NCBI GenBank assembly: GCA_963753075.1
Contig: CAVWAR010000017.1
Span: forward strand, 930,001 to 994,000
Direction: 5' to 3'
From: Prado023 sp963753075
GTDB taxonomy: Bacteria > Actinomycetota > Actinomycetes > S36-B12 > CAIYMF01
Length of the DNA stretch: 64,000 bases
Every line of letters begins with the position of its first letter. Within the stretch, counting starts at the first letter, position 1. Under the pieces are notes generated by a model. It was given only the letters and a program-made list of their open reading frames with translations. It did no database searches and had not been told where the DNA came from. The position numbers and the translations under genes were made by a program. Shown here piece by piece: positions 45,939 to 55,100 of the stretch.

Positions 45939-47425
45939 CAGTACGCGCCTCGTCCCGAGATCACAGCGCCCGGTGTTCGCGCAAGGATTTGCGCATCCAT
46001 GCCGATGGACCACTGTTCGACGTAGTGGGTGTCGAGCCGAACTGATTCCTCGGGGTCAAGATCCGACCGGCCGCTCACCTGCCAGAGACCGGTGAGCCCG
46101 GGACGCACCCGGAACCTCCGGTGTGCATCGAGCGTGTAGTTCTCCACCTCGTCAGGAAGGGGCGGACGCGGGCCGACGAGCGACATCTCGCCCTTGAGGA
46201 CGTTCACGAGCTGGGGCAACTCGTCCAAAGAGAACTTCCGCATGATACGGCCGACTGGGGTGATCCGCGGATCACCCTTGATCTTGAACAGGGTCCCCGC
46301 GTCGTGGACGTTGAAGGACACGAGCTCGGCTCTGCGCGCCTCAGCGTCCAGGTACATCGTCCTGAACTTGAGCATCACGAACGGTCTTCCGCCCCGGCCG
46401 ACGCGGGTCTGCCGGAAGAGCGCAGGACCCGATGAGGTGACTCGAACGGCCGCAGCGGTGGCCAGAATGATCGGGGAGAAGACCACCAGCGCGAACAGGG
46501 CCAGGACCTTGTCCAGGACCACCTTCGTCATGCCGACCTCGGCTCCGATGTCACGGGCCTGGAAGGAGAGCAACGGAAGGCCGGTCCCCGGAATCGTCCC
46601 TGCGCTTGGGGCCGCCAGATCCGAGGCAATGGGGATCATGTGCGTGGAGATTCCGTGTCCCTCGAGGCGCCACACCATCCTGCGCAGGTCCTCAGCGGAG
46701 TCGCTCTGGGACCCGACCAGCAGCACAGCCTGTGCCCGATTGCCGATCGCCGCCTCCACCGGATCGACGTGGGCCAGAACGAGACTTCCGCCGTCCGGCA
46801 TGACGTCAACCGGCCCGTCGCCCTGCACCTGAACCGCAGCCACTCGGAACGAGCCATCCGAGCCAGACCCCAGGAGATCAACCACACGCTCAACGTCGTC
46901 AAGGGGGCCACGGACCAGCACCGGGACGGCCGCGTCAGCCCCCGCCGGCGGCACCAGCCTCCCGGCTACCGCGACCCGACCCAGTCCCGTTGCAGCCGCA
47001 ACAGCCATGGTCAGCGCAACTAGGTCCGCGATCGGCAGCTGGGCAACGATCAACGTGAGAATCGCGTAAATGGCGCACAGCCGAACGAAGGCGGAGCCGA
47101 CCACGTTGAGCCGCTCAACCTGGTGATGGCGGATCTGGGTGCTGTACCGGCGCGTGCTCATCAGCGCGATCGGCCACCCAATGACGACGGCCAGAACCTG
47201 GGCGCTGGTCGCCGCGGGCAGCAGCAGGATGCCAAGGAGAATACCGAGGAGGGCGCATGTGCCGTCGAGGACAACCACTGGCCATCCGGAGTGCCGACCA
47301 GCGGGAGTGCGCAGCAGATCGCGCTCGGGATGCACATCGACGATCTCGGCCGGGATCCGCGGGGTGAGGACACCCACGGAGAAGCGTCCAAAGGTCAACT
47401 TGTCTGTGAGGTCGACTACAGTCAC
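45938..47425 (-). CDS. Initiating glycosyl-1-phosphate transferase (polyprenyl-phosphate)
   Basis: 495 aa from GTG (MTVVDLTDKLTFGRF). Four N-terminal membrane segments and a CoA-binding-like middle region precede a fifth membrane segment (KVLALFALVVFSPIILATAA). The C-terminal PglC/WbaP catalytic domain follows: FRQTRVGRGGRPFVMLKFRTMYLDA, KFSLDELPQLVNVLKGEMSLVGPRPPLP, RFRVRPGLTGLWQVSGRS. It transfers a sugar-1-phosphate to undecaprenyl phosphate and starts the glycan. GGAGG lies five bases before the chosen GTG; the frame continues 19 codons upstream without a ribosome site. It forms an operon with the GT4 gene. Confidence 0.92.
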   Translation of the reverse strand: MTVVDLTDKLTFGRFSVGVLTPRIPAEIVDVHPERDLLRTPAGRHSGWPVVVLDGTCALLGILLGILLLPAATSAQVLAVVIGWPIALMSTRRYSTQIRHHQVERLNVVGSAFVRLCAIYAILTLIVAQLPIADLVALTMAVAAATGLGRVAVAGRLVPPAGADAAVPVLVRGPLDDVERVVDLLGSGSDGSFRVAAVQVQGDGPVDVMPDGGSLVLAHVDPVEAAIGNRAQAVLLVGSQSDSAEDLRRMVWRLEGHGISTHMIPIASDLAAPSAGTIPGTGLPLLSFQARDIGAEVGMTKVVLDKVLALFALVVFSPIILATAAAVRVTSSGPALFRQTRVGRGGRPFVMLKFRTMYLDAEARRAELVSFNVHDAGTLFKIKGDPRITPVGRIMRKFSLDELPQLVNVLKGEMSLVGPRPPLPDEVENYTLDAHRRFRVRPGLTGLWQVSGRSDLDPEESVRLDTHYVEQWSIGMDAQILARTPGAVISGRGAY

Positions 47426-47611
47426 AGCGACCTCCACCCCTTCGCCAATGCGACCCCCGCCTACAGCGGAAGTCCTGAACAATTAAAAAGAGTACTCGCA
47501 ATCGACTACGGACGGTAGGCGCAGACTGGCCCGTTCACCCGAAAGGAGCATCGACGCTGCGTGACAATCATCATCCTGTGACAATCCTCACGAATCGCCC
47601 ACCCGTCAGCA

Positions 47612-47633
47612 CGGGACTACTTGCGGAGTCCCG
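47612..47633. other. Small hairpin upstream of the IS element
   Basis: CGGGACT and AGTCCCG form a 7-bp stem with an 8-nt loop. It lies between the polysaccharide operon promoter and the left end of the IS110 element. The role is unknown. Confidence 0.4.
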
Positions 47634-47704
47634 GGGTTACGGTGTGTGACCCTTGACCAAGCAGTGAACACAGCGTCCGGGACCCTCCCCCCCGTTACCT
47701 TTCT

Positions 47705-47916
47705 GTTGGCCCCGCGCCGCGGGGTTGTGGTCGCCGGGCCCGGCATGACTGAGTGCCCCTGTTGTTGATGATCCGGGGGGTGTTGTCACCGGGTTCGGTG
47801 GCGTCGGTGGACCGCTGATAGGGACCTGGCCACCGTTGGTGGTCTCTTCGTAACGTGGGTGCCGGCAACTGACGCCTGATCCGGCGGCCGCTCGGTTCGA
47901 TGCGAAGGAGGCTGCG
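47705..47916 (+). ncRNA. Candidate bridge RNA region of the IS110 element
   Basis: IS110-family elements encode a structured bridge RNA in their non-coding end that pairs with donor and target DNA. Here the 5' non-coding end has a perfect stem CCCCGCG/CGCGGGG (47710-47724), CCGGGCCCGG, and several GGTGG/CCACC-type complementary blocks before the transposase ATG. Location and structure agree with a bridge RNA, but I could not derive the binding loops. Confidence 0.45.
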
Positions 47917-49110
47917 ATGGCAGTCGACTACGCGGTGTTCTGCGGGCTGGACGTTGGCAAGGACACCCATCACGCCACCGCCCTGAACGAGGCCGGTGAC
48001 CGGCTGCATGACGGGGAGCTGCCGCAGGACGAGGCCCGACTGCGGGCCTTGTTCACCGGCCTGCAGGAGGACGGCGCGGTGCTGGTCATCGTGGACCAGC
48101 CGGCCACGATCGGCGCGTTGCCGATCGCGGTAGCCCGGGACTGCGGCTGCCAGGTGGCCTATCTGCCCGGGTTGGCGATGCGACGCATCGCTGACCTGCA
48201 TCCAGGGCAGGCCAAGACCGACGCCCGGGACGCCTACGTGATCGCTGACGCGGCCCGGACCCTGCCGCACACGCTGCGCCGGGTCGACGTTGGCGAGGAG
48301 GCGCTGGCCGAGCTGAAGGTCCTGGTCGGCTTCGACGACGACCTTGCTGGTGAGGTGACCCGGCTGTCCAATCGGGTCCGTGGCCTGCTCACCCAGGTCC
48401 ACCCCGCCCTGGAACGGGCCCTGGGCCCGCACGTGCGGCAGAAGGCTGGGCTGGCGCTGCTGGCCCGCTTCGGTGGCCCAGACGGCATGCGAAGCGCGGG
48501 CCGTCGCCGACTGGTCAGCACCGCGTCAAAAGCCTCTGCGCGTGCCGGAGCAGCTCTTGCGCAGCGGGTCTGGGAGGCCCTTGGTGAGCAGACGGTCACC
48601 GTGCCCGGGACCGGTGCGGCCGAGACCGTGCTTCCTCGCCTGGCCCGCTCGTTGGCCGAGGTCTTGGACCAGCGTCGCCAGATCGCCGTCGAGGTCGAGA
48701 AGGTCCTCGATGCGCACCCTCTCGCCGGGGTCCTGACCTCGATGCCCGGGGTTGGGGTCAGGACCTCAGCAAGGATCCTGCTCGAGGTCGGCGACGGCTC
48801 CTCGTTCCCGACCGCCGGGCACCTGGCCGCCTACGCCGGCCTCGCGCCGGTCACCCGGCGCTCCGGGTCCTCGATCCGTGGCGAGCACCCACCCCGCAGC
48901 GGCAACAAGCAGCTCAAGCGAGCGTTCTTCCTCGCCGCGTTCGCGGCCTTGCGTGACCCGGCCTCCCGCGCCTACTACGACCGGAAACGAGCCGAAGGAA
49001 AGAAGCACAACGCCGCCCTCATCTGCCTAGCCCGCCGCCGCTGCGACGTCCTGTTCGCCATGCTCCGCGACAACCAGCCCTACCAACCCCAAGTCCCCAC
49101 AGCGGCTTGA
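47917..49110 (+). CDS. IS110-family transposase (DEDD recombinase)
   Basis: 397 aa, apparently full length. The N-terminal RuvC-like DEDD domain begins FCGLDVGKDTHHATALNEAG and continues through DQPATIGALPIAVARDCG and GQAKTDARDAYVIADAAR. The C-terminal transposase_20 domain contains LTSMPGVGVRTSARILLEVG, FPTAGHLAAYAGLAPVTRRSG (catalytic Ser region) and NKQLKRAFFLAAFAAL. GAAGGAGGCTGCG precedes the ATG. It is convergent with serA. It belongs to a different subgroup from the truncated transposase at 29.3 kb. Confidence 0.93.
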   Translation: MAVDYAVFCGLDVGKDTHHATALNEAGDRLHDGELPQDEARLRALFTGLQEDGAVLVIVDQPATIGALPIAVARDCGCQVAYLPGLAMRRIADLHPGQAKTDARDAYVIADAARTLPHTLRRVDVGEEALAELKVLVGFDDDLAGEVTRLSNRVRGLLTQVHPALERALGPHVRQKAGLALLARFGGPDGMRSAGRRRLVSTASKASARAGAALAQRVWEALGEQTVTVPGTGAAETVLPRLARSLAEVLDQRRQIAVEVEKVLDAHPLAGVLTSMPGVGVRTSARILLEVGDGSSFPTAGHLAAYAGLAPVTRRSGSSIRGEHPPRSGNKQLKRAFFLAAFAALRDPASRAYYDRKRAEGKKHNAALICLARRRCDVLFAMLRDNQPYQPQVPTAA

Positions 49111-49144
49111 CTTCAGACATAGGGAACCCCCCCGGATGGCCCGG

Positions 49145-50731
49145 CTACACGAGGTCGACGCTCTCGACCTGGCTGGCCTCGATCTCGCCGGCGATCGTGG
49201 CGAGCACCTCGGAGCCCGGTGACGCGTCGACGGTGAGCACCATGACAGCCTCGCCGCCGACGGCGTCGCGTGAGACCTGCATACCGCCGATGTTGACCCC
49301 GGCGTGACCCAGGGCCCCACCCACGGCACCCACGACGCCGGGCCGGTCGGCGTAGCGCAGCACGACCAGGTGCTCGGACAGCGGGACCTCGAGGTCGAAG
49401 TCGTCGATCTCGACGAGCTTGGCCACGTTCCGCGGCCCCGACAGGGTGCCGCCGATGCGCAGCGACGTGCCGTCGGTCAGGGCGAGGCGGACCCGGACGA
49501 GGTTCCGGTGGTCCCCGGCGTCAGCATCGGTGACGAGCACGGCCTCCACACCACGGTCTCTGGCGATCACCGGTGCGTTCACATAGGAGACCTGCTCCTC
49601 GGACAGCGGGGTGAAGACCCCCTTGAGGGCCGAGAGCTCGAGGATCTTCACATCGTTCTCGGTGACGTCGCCGCGAACCTCGGTCTCGACGGCGGCAACG
49701 GGTGCGGTCGCGAGGTTGGTCGCGATCTGGCCGAGCGCCTCGGTCAGCGCCAGCATTGGGCGCACATCGTCGGCGATCGCCCCACCCTTGACGTTGACCG
49801 CATCGGGGACGAGCTCGCCGGCGAGGGCAAGCCGGACCGAGTTGGCCACGGCGATTCCGGCCTTCTCCTGCGCCTCGTCGGTCGAGGCCCCCAGGTGCGG
49901 GGTCACCACGACCTGCTCGAGTCCGAACAGCGGAGAATCCGTGCATGGCTCCTTGGACCACACGTCGATCCCGGCCCCGGCCACGCGCCCGTCCACGATG
50001 GCCTCATGCAGGGCGGCCTCGTCGACGATGCCGCCTCGGGCGGCGTTGATGATCCGGACGGTCGGCTTGACCTTGTGCAGGGCCTCGTCGCCGATCAGGC
50101 CAATCGTCTCGGGCGTCTTGGGCAGGTGGACGGTGATGAAGTCGCTGTCGGCGAGCAGATCGTCGAGGGACACCATCTGGATCCCCATCTGGGCAGCGCG
50201 AGCCGGCTGGACGTAGGGATCGTAGGCGATGAGCTGGACCCCGAACGCGCTCAGGCGCTGGGCGACCAGCAGGCCGATCCGACCCAGCCCGACCACCCCG
50301 ACCACCTTGTCCGCGATCTCTACACCGGTGTACTTGGAGCGCTTCCAGGCGCCGCCCTTGAGTGCATCGTTGGCGGGGGCGATGTGCCTCGCGCTGGCCA
50401 GCAGCAGCGCGATGGCGAGCTCCGCCGCCGAGCCGATGTTGGAGGTGGGCGCGTTGACGACCATGACGCCGGCCTGGGTGGCTGCAGGGACGTCGACGTT
50501 GTCGAGGCCGACACCGGCGCGCGCGACCACCTTGAGCCGACGGGCGGCGGCGATGGCCTCGGCGTCGACCTTTGTGGCCGATCGGATCAGGATGGCATCA
50601 ACATCCGCGATCGCGGTGAGCAGCTGCTCGCGGTCAGCTCCGTCGCAGTGGCGGATCTCGAAGTCGGGGCCCAGGGCCTCAACGGTTGCGGGGCTGAGTT
50701 CCTCGGCGATCAGGACGATGGGCTTGCTCAC
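49145..50731 (-). CDS. serA: D-3-phosphoglycerate dehydrogenase
   Basis: First step of serine synthesis. The 528-aa protein has the long, type I architecture: substrate and NAD domains (RAGVGLDNVDVPAA, VVGVVGLGRIG, INAARGGIVDE, TPHLGASTDEA), an intervening ASB domain, and a C-terminal ACT domain (VVLRYADRPGVVGAVGGAL) for serine feedback. The GTG start has GAGGG eight bases upstream, and TAGAAT (plus strand 50782-50787) gives a -10. The IS110 element lies immediately beyond its stop codon, so any native terminator is gone. Confidence 0.97.
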   Translation of the reverse strand: MSKPIVLIAEELSPATVEALGPDFEIRHCDGADREQLLTAIADVDAILIRSATKVDAEAIAAARRLKVVARAGVGLDNVDVPAATQAGVMVVNAPTSNIGSAAELAIALLLASARHIAPANDALKGGAWKRSKYTGVEIADKVVGVVGLGRIGLLVAQRLSAFGVQLIAYDPYVQPARAAQMGIQMVSLDDLLADSDFITVHLPKTPETIGLIGDEALHKVKPTVRIINAARGGIVDEAALHEAIVDGRVAGAGIDVWSKEPCTDSPLFGLEQVVVTPHLGASTDEAQEKAGIAVANSVRLALAGELVPDAVNVKGGAIADDVRPMLALTEALGQIATNLATAPVAAVETEVRGDVTENDVKILELSALKGVFTPLSEEQVSYVNAPVIARDRGVEAVLVTDADAGDHRNLVRVRLALTDGTSLRIGGTLSGPRNVAKLVEIDDFDLEVPLSEHLVVLRYADRPGVVGAVGGALGHAGVNIGGMQVSRDAVGGEAVMVLTVDASPGSEVLATIAGEIEASQVESVDLV

Positions 50732-50996
50732 GGTGGCACCCTCTTGGCTGACCCACGGGGTAGGTCCCCACGGCTGGGCCAATTCTAACGACCCGCCGCA
50801 CGCCCGCCCCGGCACCCCGAAGGTCCCGAGCCGTCCCGCGAACGACCTCTGATTCGCGCCAGCAAGGGGCCCGGGCGCCCTCGGCCGCGCCTGGCAGCAC
50901 CCGTCATCCGACTCCCGGCACGGCGGCCCGGGCCAGAACCCGGGTTCCGAGGTTCACCGGATGCGGACCTGCCACTTCCGGTCCATCCTTTCGTGC

Positions 50997-51206
50997 ATGA
51001 GCGATGGCGGGACCGACAGGCGCAGGAGTGCGTCGGTCAACGCTGCCCTGCTGTTGGTGGTCGCCCTGGTCCCCCTGCTGGGCGCGGCCGAGCCGGCCCG
51101 GGTCGATCACACCGAAGTGCGCCCGTGGGGCTGCCAGACCTGCATCATCCCCGCGGAACCGACGCCGGCTGACGAGGGCGTCGACGACCCTGGCCCCTCG
51201 CTCTGA
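50997..51206 (+). CDS. Possible small exported protein with a CxxC pair
   Basis: A 69-codon frame (MSDGGTDRRRSASVNAALLL) with one hydrophobic segment (NAALLLVVALVPLLGAA) and an alanine-rich end suited to signal cleavage. The mature part of about 40 residues contains WGCQTC and an acidic, Pro-rich tail. No ribosome site is evident and no homologue is recognised. It lies in the divergent gap between serA and the end of ilvC; the signal-like segment is the main support. Confidence 0.35.
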   Translation: MSDGGTDRRRSASVNAALLLVVALVPLLGAAEPARVDHTEVRPWGCQTCIIPAEPTPADEGVDDPGPSL

Positions 51207-51458
51207 CCCGGTTGCCGCTGGCGGCGCGCTCCTGCAGACACTGGTCGCCGCCAGGTGCATCCGAGGGGGCCTCTCCGACAGAAGTACTCAGTGAAGGGTC
51301 AACTACCCTGGCCGATCCTCAGATATCTCTCGAGCCCTCCTGAGGGGCGACTGACCCCCCGGAGCCGGCGCTCCGGGGGGTCAGCCGTTGTCCGTGCCAG
51401 TTCGTGGTCACCCGGGTCAGGCCGCGCGCCGAGCGCGCCCCCTGCCGTGAGCCCGCGA
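51207..51458. terminator. Region downstream of ilvC with strong hairpin
   Basis: CTGACCCCCCGGAG (51351-51364) and its perfect complement (51371-51384) form a 14-bp stem with a 6-nt loop, downstream of ilvC on the minus strand. It lacks a U-tract but is the best terminator candidate for the ilvBNC operon. The rest of the gap shows nothing. Confidence 0.65.
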
Positions 51459-52487
51459 TCAGCGCGCTGCGGTGCCCTCCACGTAGTCGCTGTCCGAGGT
51501 CTTCACCCAGCTCATCAGCTGACGCAGCTGACGCCCGGTCTCCTCGATCGGGTGCACCTCCCCGGCGGCCCGCAGCGCGTGGAACTCCGGGGCTCCGGCG
51601 TCCTGGTCGTCGATGAACCGCTGGGCGAAGGCACCCGAACGGATGTCAGCGAGGACCGCGCGCATGTTCTCCTTGACGTGCGGGTCGATGACCCGCGGCC
51701 CCGACACGTAGTCACCGTACTCGGCGGTGTCGGAGATGCTCCAGCGCTGCTTCGCGATCCCGCCCTCGTACATGAGGTCGACGATCAGCTTGAGCTCGTG
51801 CAGGCACTCGAAGTAGGCAACCTCCGGCTGGTAACCCGCCTCGGTCAGCACCTCGAAGCCGGTCTGGACCAGCATCGACGCCCCGCCGCAGAGCACGGCC
51901 TGCTCGCCGAAGAGGTCAGTCTCGGTCTCCTCGGTGAACGTGGTCTTGATGCCGCCGGCGCGCAACGCGCCGATCGCCTTCGCGTACGACAGCGTCAGGT
52001 CCCACGCCCCGCCGGTGGCGTCCTGCTCAACGGCGACGATCGCTGGGACCCCGCGGCCCGCGACGTACTCGCGTCGGACCAGGTGTCCCGGACCCTTCGG
52101 CGCCACCATGCAGACGTCGACATCGGCCGGCGGCTTCACGTATCCGAAGCGGATGTTGAAGCCGTGTGCGAAGAAGATCGCGTCGCCGGCCTTCAGGTTC
52201 GGGGCGATCGCCTCGGCGTAGAGCCCACGCTGCGCGGGATCGGGCACCAGGACCATGATCAGGTCGGCCTCGGCGCACGCGGTTGCCGGGTCGACGACCC
52301 GCAGGCCCTCCGCCTCGGCCTTCGCCCGGCTCTTGGAACCCTCGGCCAGGCCGACGCGCACATCCACCCCCGAGTCTCGCAGGCTCAGCGCATGGGCGTG
52401 GCCCTGGCTGCCGTATCCGAGCACCGCGACCTTGCGGTTCGCGATGATCGAGAGGTCGGCGTTGTCGTCGTAGTACAGCTCAGCCAC
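51459..52487 (-). CDS. ilvC: Ketol-acid reductoisomerase (NADP+)
   Basis: Isomerises and reduces acetolactate or acetohydroxybutyrate in Val/Leu and Ile synthesis. The 342-aa length is that of class I. The Rossmann loop VAVLGYGSQGHAHALSLRDSG (about 18-38), MVAPKGPGHLVRREY and the metal-binding EETETDLFGEQAVLCGG and YFECLHELKLIVDLMYEGG blocks are all present. It follows ilvN after a gap of about 145 bp on the same strand and is probably in the ilvBNC operon. Confidence 0.98.
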   Translation of the reverse strand: MAELYYDDNADLSIIANRKVAVLGYGSQGHAHALSLRDSGVDVRVGLAEGSKSRAKAEAEGLRVVDPATACAEADLIMVLVPDPAQRGLYAEAIAPNLKAGDAIFFAHGFNIRFGYVKPPADVDVCMVAPKGPGHLVRREYVAGRGVPAIVAVEQDATGGAWDLTLSYAKAIGALRAGGIKTTFTEETETDLFGEQAVLCGGASMLVQTGFEVLTEAGYQPEVAYFECLHELKLIVDLMYEGGIAKQRWSISDTAEYGDYVSGPRVIDPHVKENMRAVLADIRSGAFAQRFIDDQDAGAPEFHALRAAGEVHPIEETGRQLRQLMSWVKTSDSDYVEGTAAR

Positions 52488-52632
52488 TGTGGGGCTCCTC
52501 GGGTGTTGCGGCGCACGTGCGGCGCCGGGGATCGTCGGGTGATTGTGTCAGGTGCTGGTTGCTCGATGAGCCAGTGGCTCACCTGTGCCGAGGACCCCCA
52601 TGAGTTGCCATCGGCGCTTCGCGCACGGGCGC

Positions 52633-53157
52633 TCAGGCGCTCCGATCGACCGGGCGCAGGCCACGCTCGGTCATCGACTTGGACCCTCGGCCCAGGGCCA
52701 CGGCCCCGGACTTCACGAGCTCGCGGATACCGAACGGCTCGAGAACCCGCAGCAGGGCTTCGAGCTTGTCGCGGCTGCCCGTGGCCTCGATGGTGACCGC
52801 ATCGGGGGCGACGTCGACCACACCGGCCCGGAACAGCGCGACGGTCTCCAGGACGTGGCTGCGGGTCGTCGAATCCGCACGCACCTTGACCAGCATGAAC
52901 TCCCTCTGGACAGAGGTGCCCGGCTCGAGCTCCACGATCTTGAGCACGTTGATCAGCTTGTTCAACTGCTTGGTGACCTGCTCGAGCGGCAGTCCCCCGA
53001 CCTCCACGACCAGTGTGATCCGGGAGACCTCGGGCGTCTCGGTCGGGCCCACGGCCAGCGACTCGATGTTGAAGCCCCGCCGCGAGAACAGCCCCGCGAT
53101 CCGGGCCAGGACACCCGGCTGGTCCTGGACCAGCACGCTCAGTGTGTGACGGCTCAT
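52633..53157 (-). CDS. ilvN: Acetolactate synthase, small (regulatory) subunit
   Basis: 174 aa with an N-terminal ACT domain (HTLSVLVQDQPGVLARIAGLFSRRGFNIESLAVG) that mediates valine feedback and a C-terminal IlvN domain (VKVRADSTTRSHVLETVALFRAGVVDV). It starts three bases after the ilvB stop with a GGAGGACTGAGCG ribosome site, so translation is coupled to ilvB. Confidence 0.97.
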   Translation of the reverse strand: MSRHTLSVLVQDQPGVLARIAGLFSRRGFNIESLAVGPTETPEVSRITLVVEVGGLPLEQVTKQLNKLINVLKIVELEPGTSVQREFMLVKVRADSTTRSHVLETVALFRAGVVDVAPDAVTIEATGSRDKLEALLRVLEPFGIRELVKSGAVALGRGSKSMTERGLRPVDRSA

Positions 53158-53160
53158 CGC

Positions 53161-54924
53161 TCAGTCCTCCCGGTCCCACTTGGGCGCCATGTCGCGCGCA
53201 TGCTTGATGTCGGAGTTGCTCGTCCCCGCGGCCACCATCGGCCAGACCATGGCGTCCTTGTGCACCCGGAAGTCCACCACAACGGGCCGGTCGGTGATCG
53301 CCATCGCCTTCTCAATGGTGGCATCCACCTCGTCCGCGGAGTCGCAGCGCAGGCCGACGGCACCGTAGGCCTCGGCGAGCATGACGAAGTCGGGCACGTC
53401 GTGGGAGTGCAGGTCGGTGTTGGAGTATCGCTCGCTGTAGAACAGCGTCTGCCACTGGCGCACCATCCCGAGGGCGCCGTTGTTGATCAGCGCCACCTTG
53501 ATCGGGATCCTGTTGATCGAGCAGGTGGCCAGCTCCTGGTTGGTCATCTGGAAGCAGCCATCACCATCGACCGCCCACACAACCTTGTCGGGGGCACCGA
53601 CCTGGGCGCCCATCGCCGCCGGCACCGCGAATCCCATCGTGCCCAGGCCACCGGAGTTGATCCAGGTGCCCGGCTTCTCGTAGTCGACGAACTGGGCGGC
53701 CCACATCTGGTGCTGGCCGACGCCGGCCACGTACAGGGCGTCCGGTCCGGCGATCTTCCCCAGCCGCTCGATGACGTACTGCGGGGCCAGGGTTCCGTCG
53801 TCGGGCAGCTCGTAGCCCAGGGGGTACGTGTCCAGCCATCTGTCGAGCTCCCCCCACCAGCCGTCGAGGTCGAAGCTACGCCCGGCGGCGAGCTCGGCCT
53901 GCAGGGTGCTGACCAGCTCGGAGATGACCTCCTTGGCATCGCCCACGATCGGCACGTCGGCCCGACGGTTCTTCGAGATCTCGGCCGGGTCGATGTCGGC
54001 GTGGATCACCTTGGCGTGCGGCGCGAAGGTTGACAGCTGGCCGGTGACGCGATCGTCGAACCGGGTGCCCAGGGCGATCAGCAGGTCCGAGGACTGCAGC
54101 GCGCCGACGGCGGCCACCGTCCCGTGCATGCCCGGCATCCCCAGGTTCTGCTTGTGGCTGTCGGGGAAGGCCCCGCGGGCCATCAGCGTGGTCACGACCG
54201 GGATCCCGGTCAGCTCGGCCAGCGCGAACAGCTCATCCGAGGCCCCCGAGCGGATGATCCCGCCCCCGACATAGAGCACCGGCTTGCGCGCCCCAAGCAT
54301 CAGCCGGGCAGCCTCACGGACCTGCTTGGTGTGCGGGCGCGTCGTCGGCTTGTAACCGGGCAGGTCGAGGCGGGTGGGCCAGGTGAAGGTGGTCTGCGCC
54401 TGCAGCGCATCCTTGGAGATGTCCACGAGAACAGGGCCGGGTCGGCCCGTGCCGGCCAGGTGGAAGGCTTCGGCGATCGCCCGGGGGATGTCGTCCGCGT
54501 TGGTCACGAGGTAGTTGTGCTTCGTGACCGGCATCGTGATGCCACGGATGTCGGCCTCCTGGAAGGCATCGGTGCCGATGGCTGCCGAGTTCACCTGGCC
54601 TGTGATGGCAACCATCGGCACCGAGTCCATGTACGCGTCAGCGATCGGCGTCACCAGGTTGGTGGCTCCCGGCCCGGAGGTCGCCATGCAGACCCCGACC
54701 CGTCCGGTCGCGTACGCGTAGCCCGCTGCTGCATGTCCTGCGCCCTGCTCGTGGCGGACGAGGATGTGCCGGACCTGGGTGGAGTCCATCAGCGGGTCGT
54801 ATGCGGGCAGGATCGCGCCACCGGGGATGCCGAATACCGTGTCGACACCAGCGGCCTCCAGCGAGCGGACGAGGCTGCTGGCCCCGCTGATCGTTTCGGT
54901 CGGTGCTGTCTGTGCCGTCGACAT
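53161..54924 (-). CDS. ilvB: Acetolactate synthase, large (catalytic) subunit
   Basis: ThDP-dependent condensation of pyruvate to acetolactate or with 2-oxobutyrate. The 587-aa protein has the catalytic Glu of VRHEQGAGHAAAGYA (about residue 60), GVCMATSGPGATNLVTPIADA, a central Rossmann domain (SDLLIALGTRFDDRVTG) and the ThDP motif VDGDGCFQMTNQELATC with downstream NNG. GAGCAAGGGAGTCGACG precedes the ATG. It is preceded by a terminator-like hairpin and a leader peptide. Confidence 0.98.
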   Translation of the reverse strand: MSTAQTAPTETISGASSLVRSLEAAGVDTVFGIPGGAILPAYDPLMDSTQVRHILVRHEQGAGHAAAGYAYATGRVGVCMATSGPGATNLVTPIADAYMDSVPMVAITGQVNSAAIGTDAFQEADIRGITMPVTKHNYLVTNADDIPRAIAEAFHLAGTGRPGPVLVDISKDALQAQTTFTWPTRLDLPGYKPTTRPHTKQVREAARLMLGARKPVLYVGGGIIRSGASDELFALAELTGIPVVTTLMARGAFPDSHKQNLGMPGMHGTVAAVGALQSSDLLIALGTRFDDRVTGQLSTFAPHAKVIHADIDPAEISKNRRADVPIVGDAKEVISELVSTLQAELAAGRSFDLDGWWGELDRWLDTYPLGYELPDDGTLAPQYVIERLGKIAGPDALYVAGVGQHQMWAAQFVDYEKPGTWINSGGLGTMGFAVPAAMGAQVGAPDKVVWAVDGDGCFQMTNQELATCSINRIPIKVALINNGALGMVRQWQTLFYSERYSNTDLHSHDVPDFVMLAEAYGAVGLRCDSADEVDATIEKAMAITDRPVVVDFRVHKDAMVWPMVAAGTSNSDIKHARDMAPKWDRED

Positions 54925-54995
54925 CGTCGACTCCCTTGCTCTCGGTTCGGGTCTTGGGTGCTGATCCTGCCAGTGCTGTGCTTGTGCAAATGAAA

Positions 54996-55016
54996 GACCC
55001 CGCGCCCTTGCGGGTC
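54996..55016 (-). terminator. Attenuator-type hairpin in the ilvB leader
   Basis: On the minus strand GACCCGC and GCGGGGTC pair (one bulged G), followed by TTTCATTTG. It lies between the leader peptide and ilvB, about 70 bases before the ilvB ATG. The U-tract is shorter than in the cimA attenuator. Confidence 0.6.
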
Positions 55017-55043
55017 ACGAGGTCACGTCGGAGTAGGGAACAG

Positions 55044-55094
55044 TCAGGCTGGGGTTCCCACCCCGGCGTGAGTCGCTACTACGAGAATTCGCAC
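55044..55094 (-). CDS. Leader peptide of ilvB with Ile-Leu-Val-Val run
   Basis: The 16-codon frame from GTG reads MRILVVATHAGVGTPA. Codons ATT-CTC-GTA-GTA put Ile, Leu and two Val in a row, as expected of a leader sensing all three products. CATGAT (plus strand 55101-55106) lies six bases before the GTG with a TTGCGC-type -35 (55125-55130) at 18-bp spacing, so the transcript would begin at the GTG. A terminator-like hairpin follows before ilvB. Attenuation of ilvB by such leaders is known or proposed in other actinobacteria. Confidence 0.75.
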   Translation of the reverse strand: MRILVVATHAGVGTPA

Positions 55095-55100
55095 CTGCTC

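Larger units (their letters stand above)
47680..49135 (+). mobile_element. IS110-family insertion sequence (ends approximate)
   Basis: An intact IS110 transposase gene is preceded by more than 200 bp of structured non-coding DNA and followed by a short 3' end, without terminal inverted repeats. This is the family's usual layout. C-rich runs occur near both presumed ends (GACCCTCCCCCCC on the left, GGGAACCCCCCCGG on the right) and may be part of the core. The right end lies within about 35 bp of the serA stop codon. The exact ends cannot be fixed without an empty site. Confidence 0.65.
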
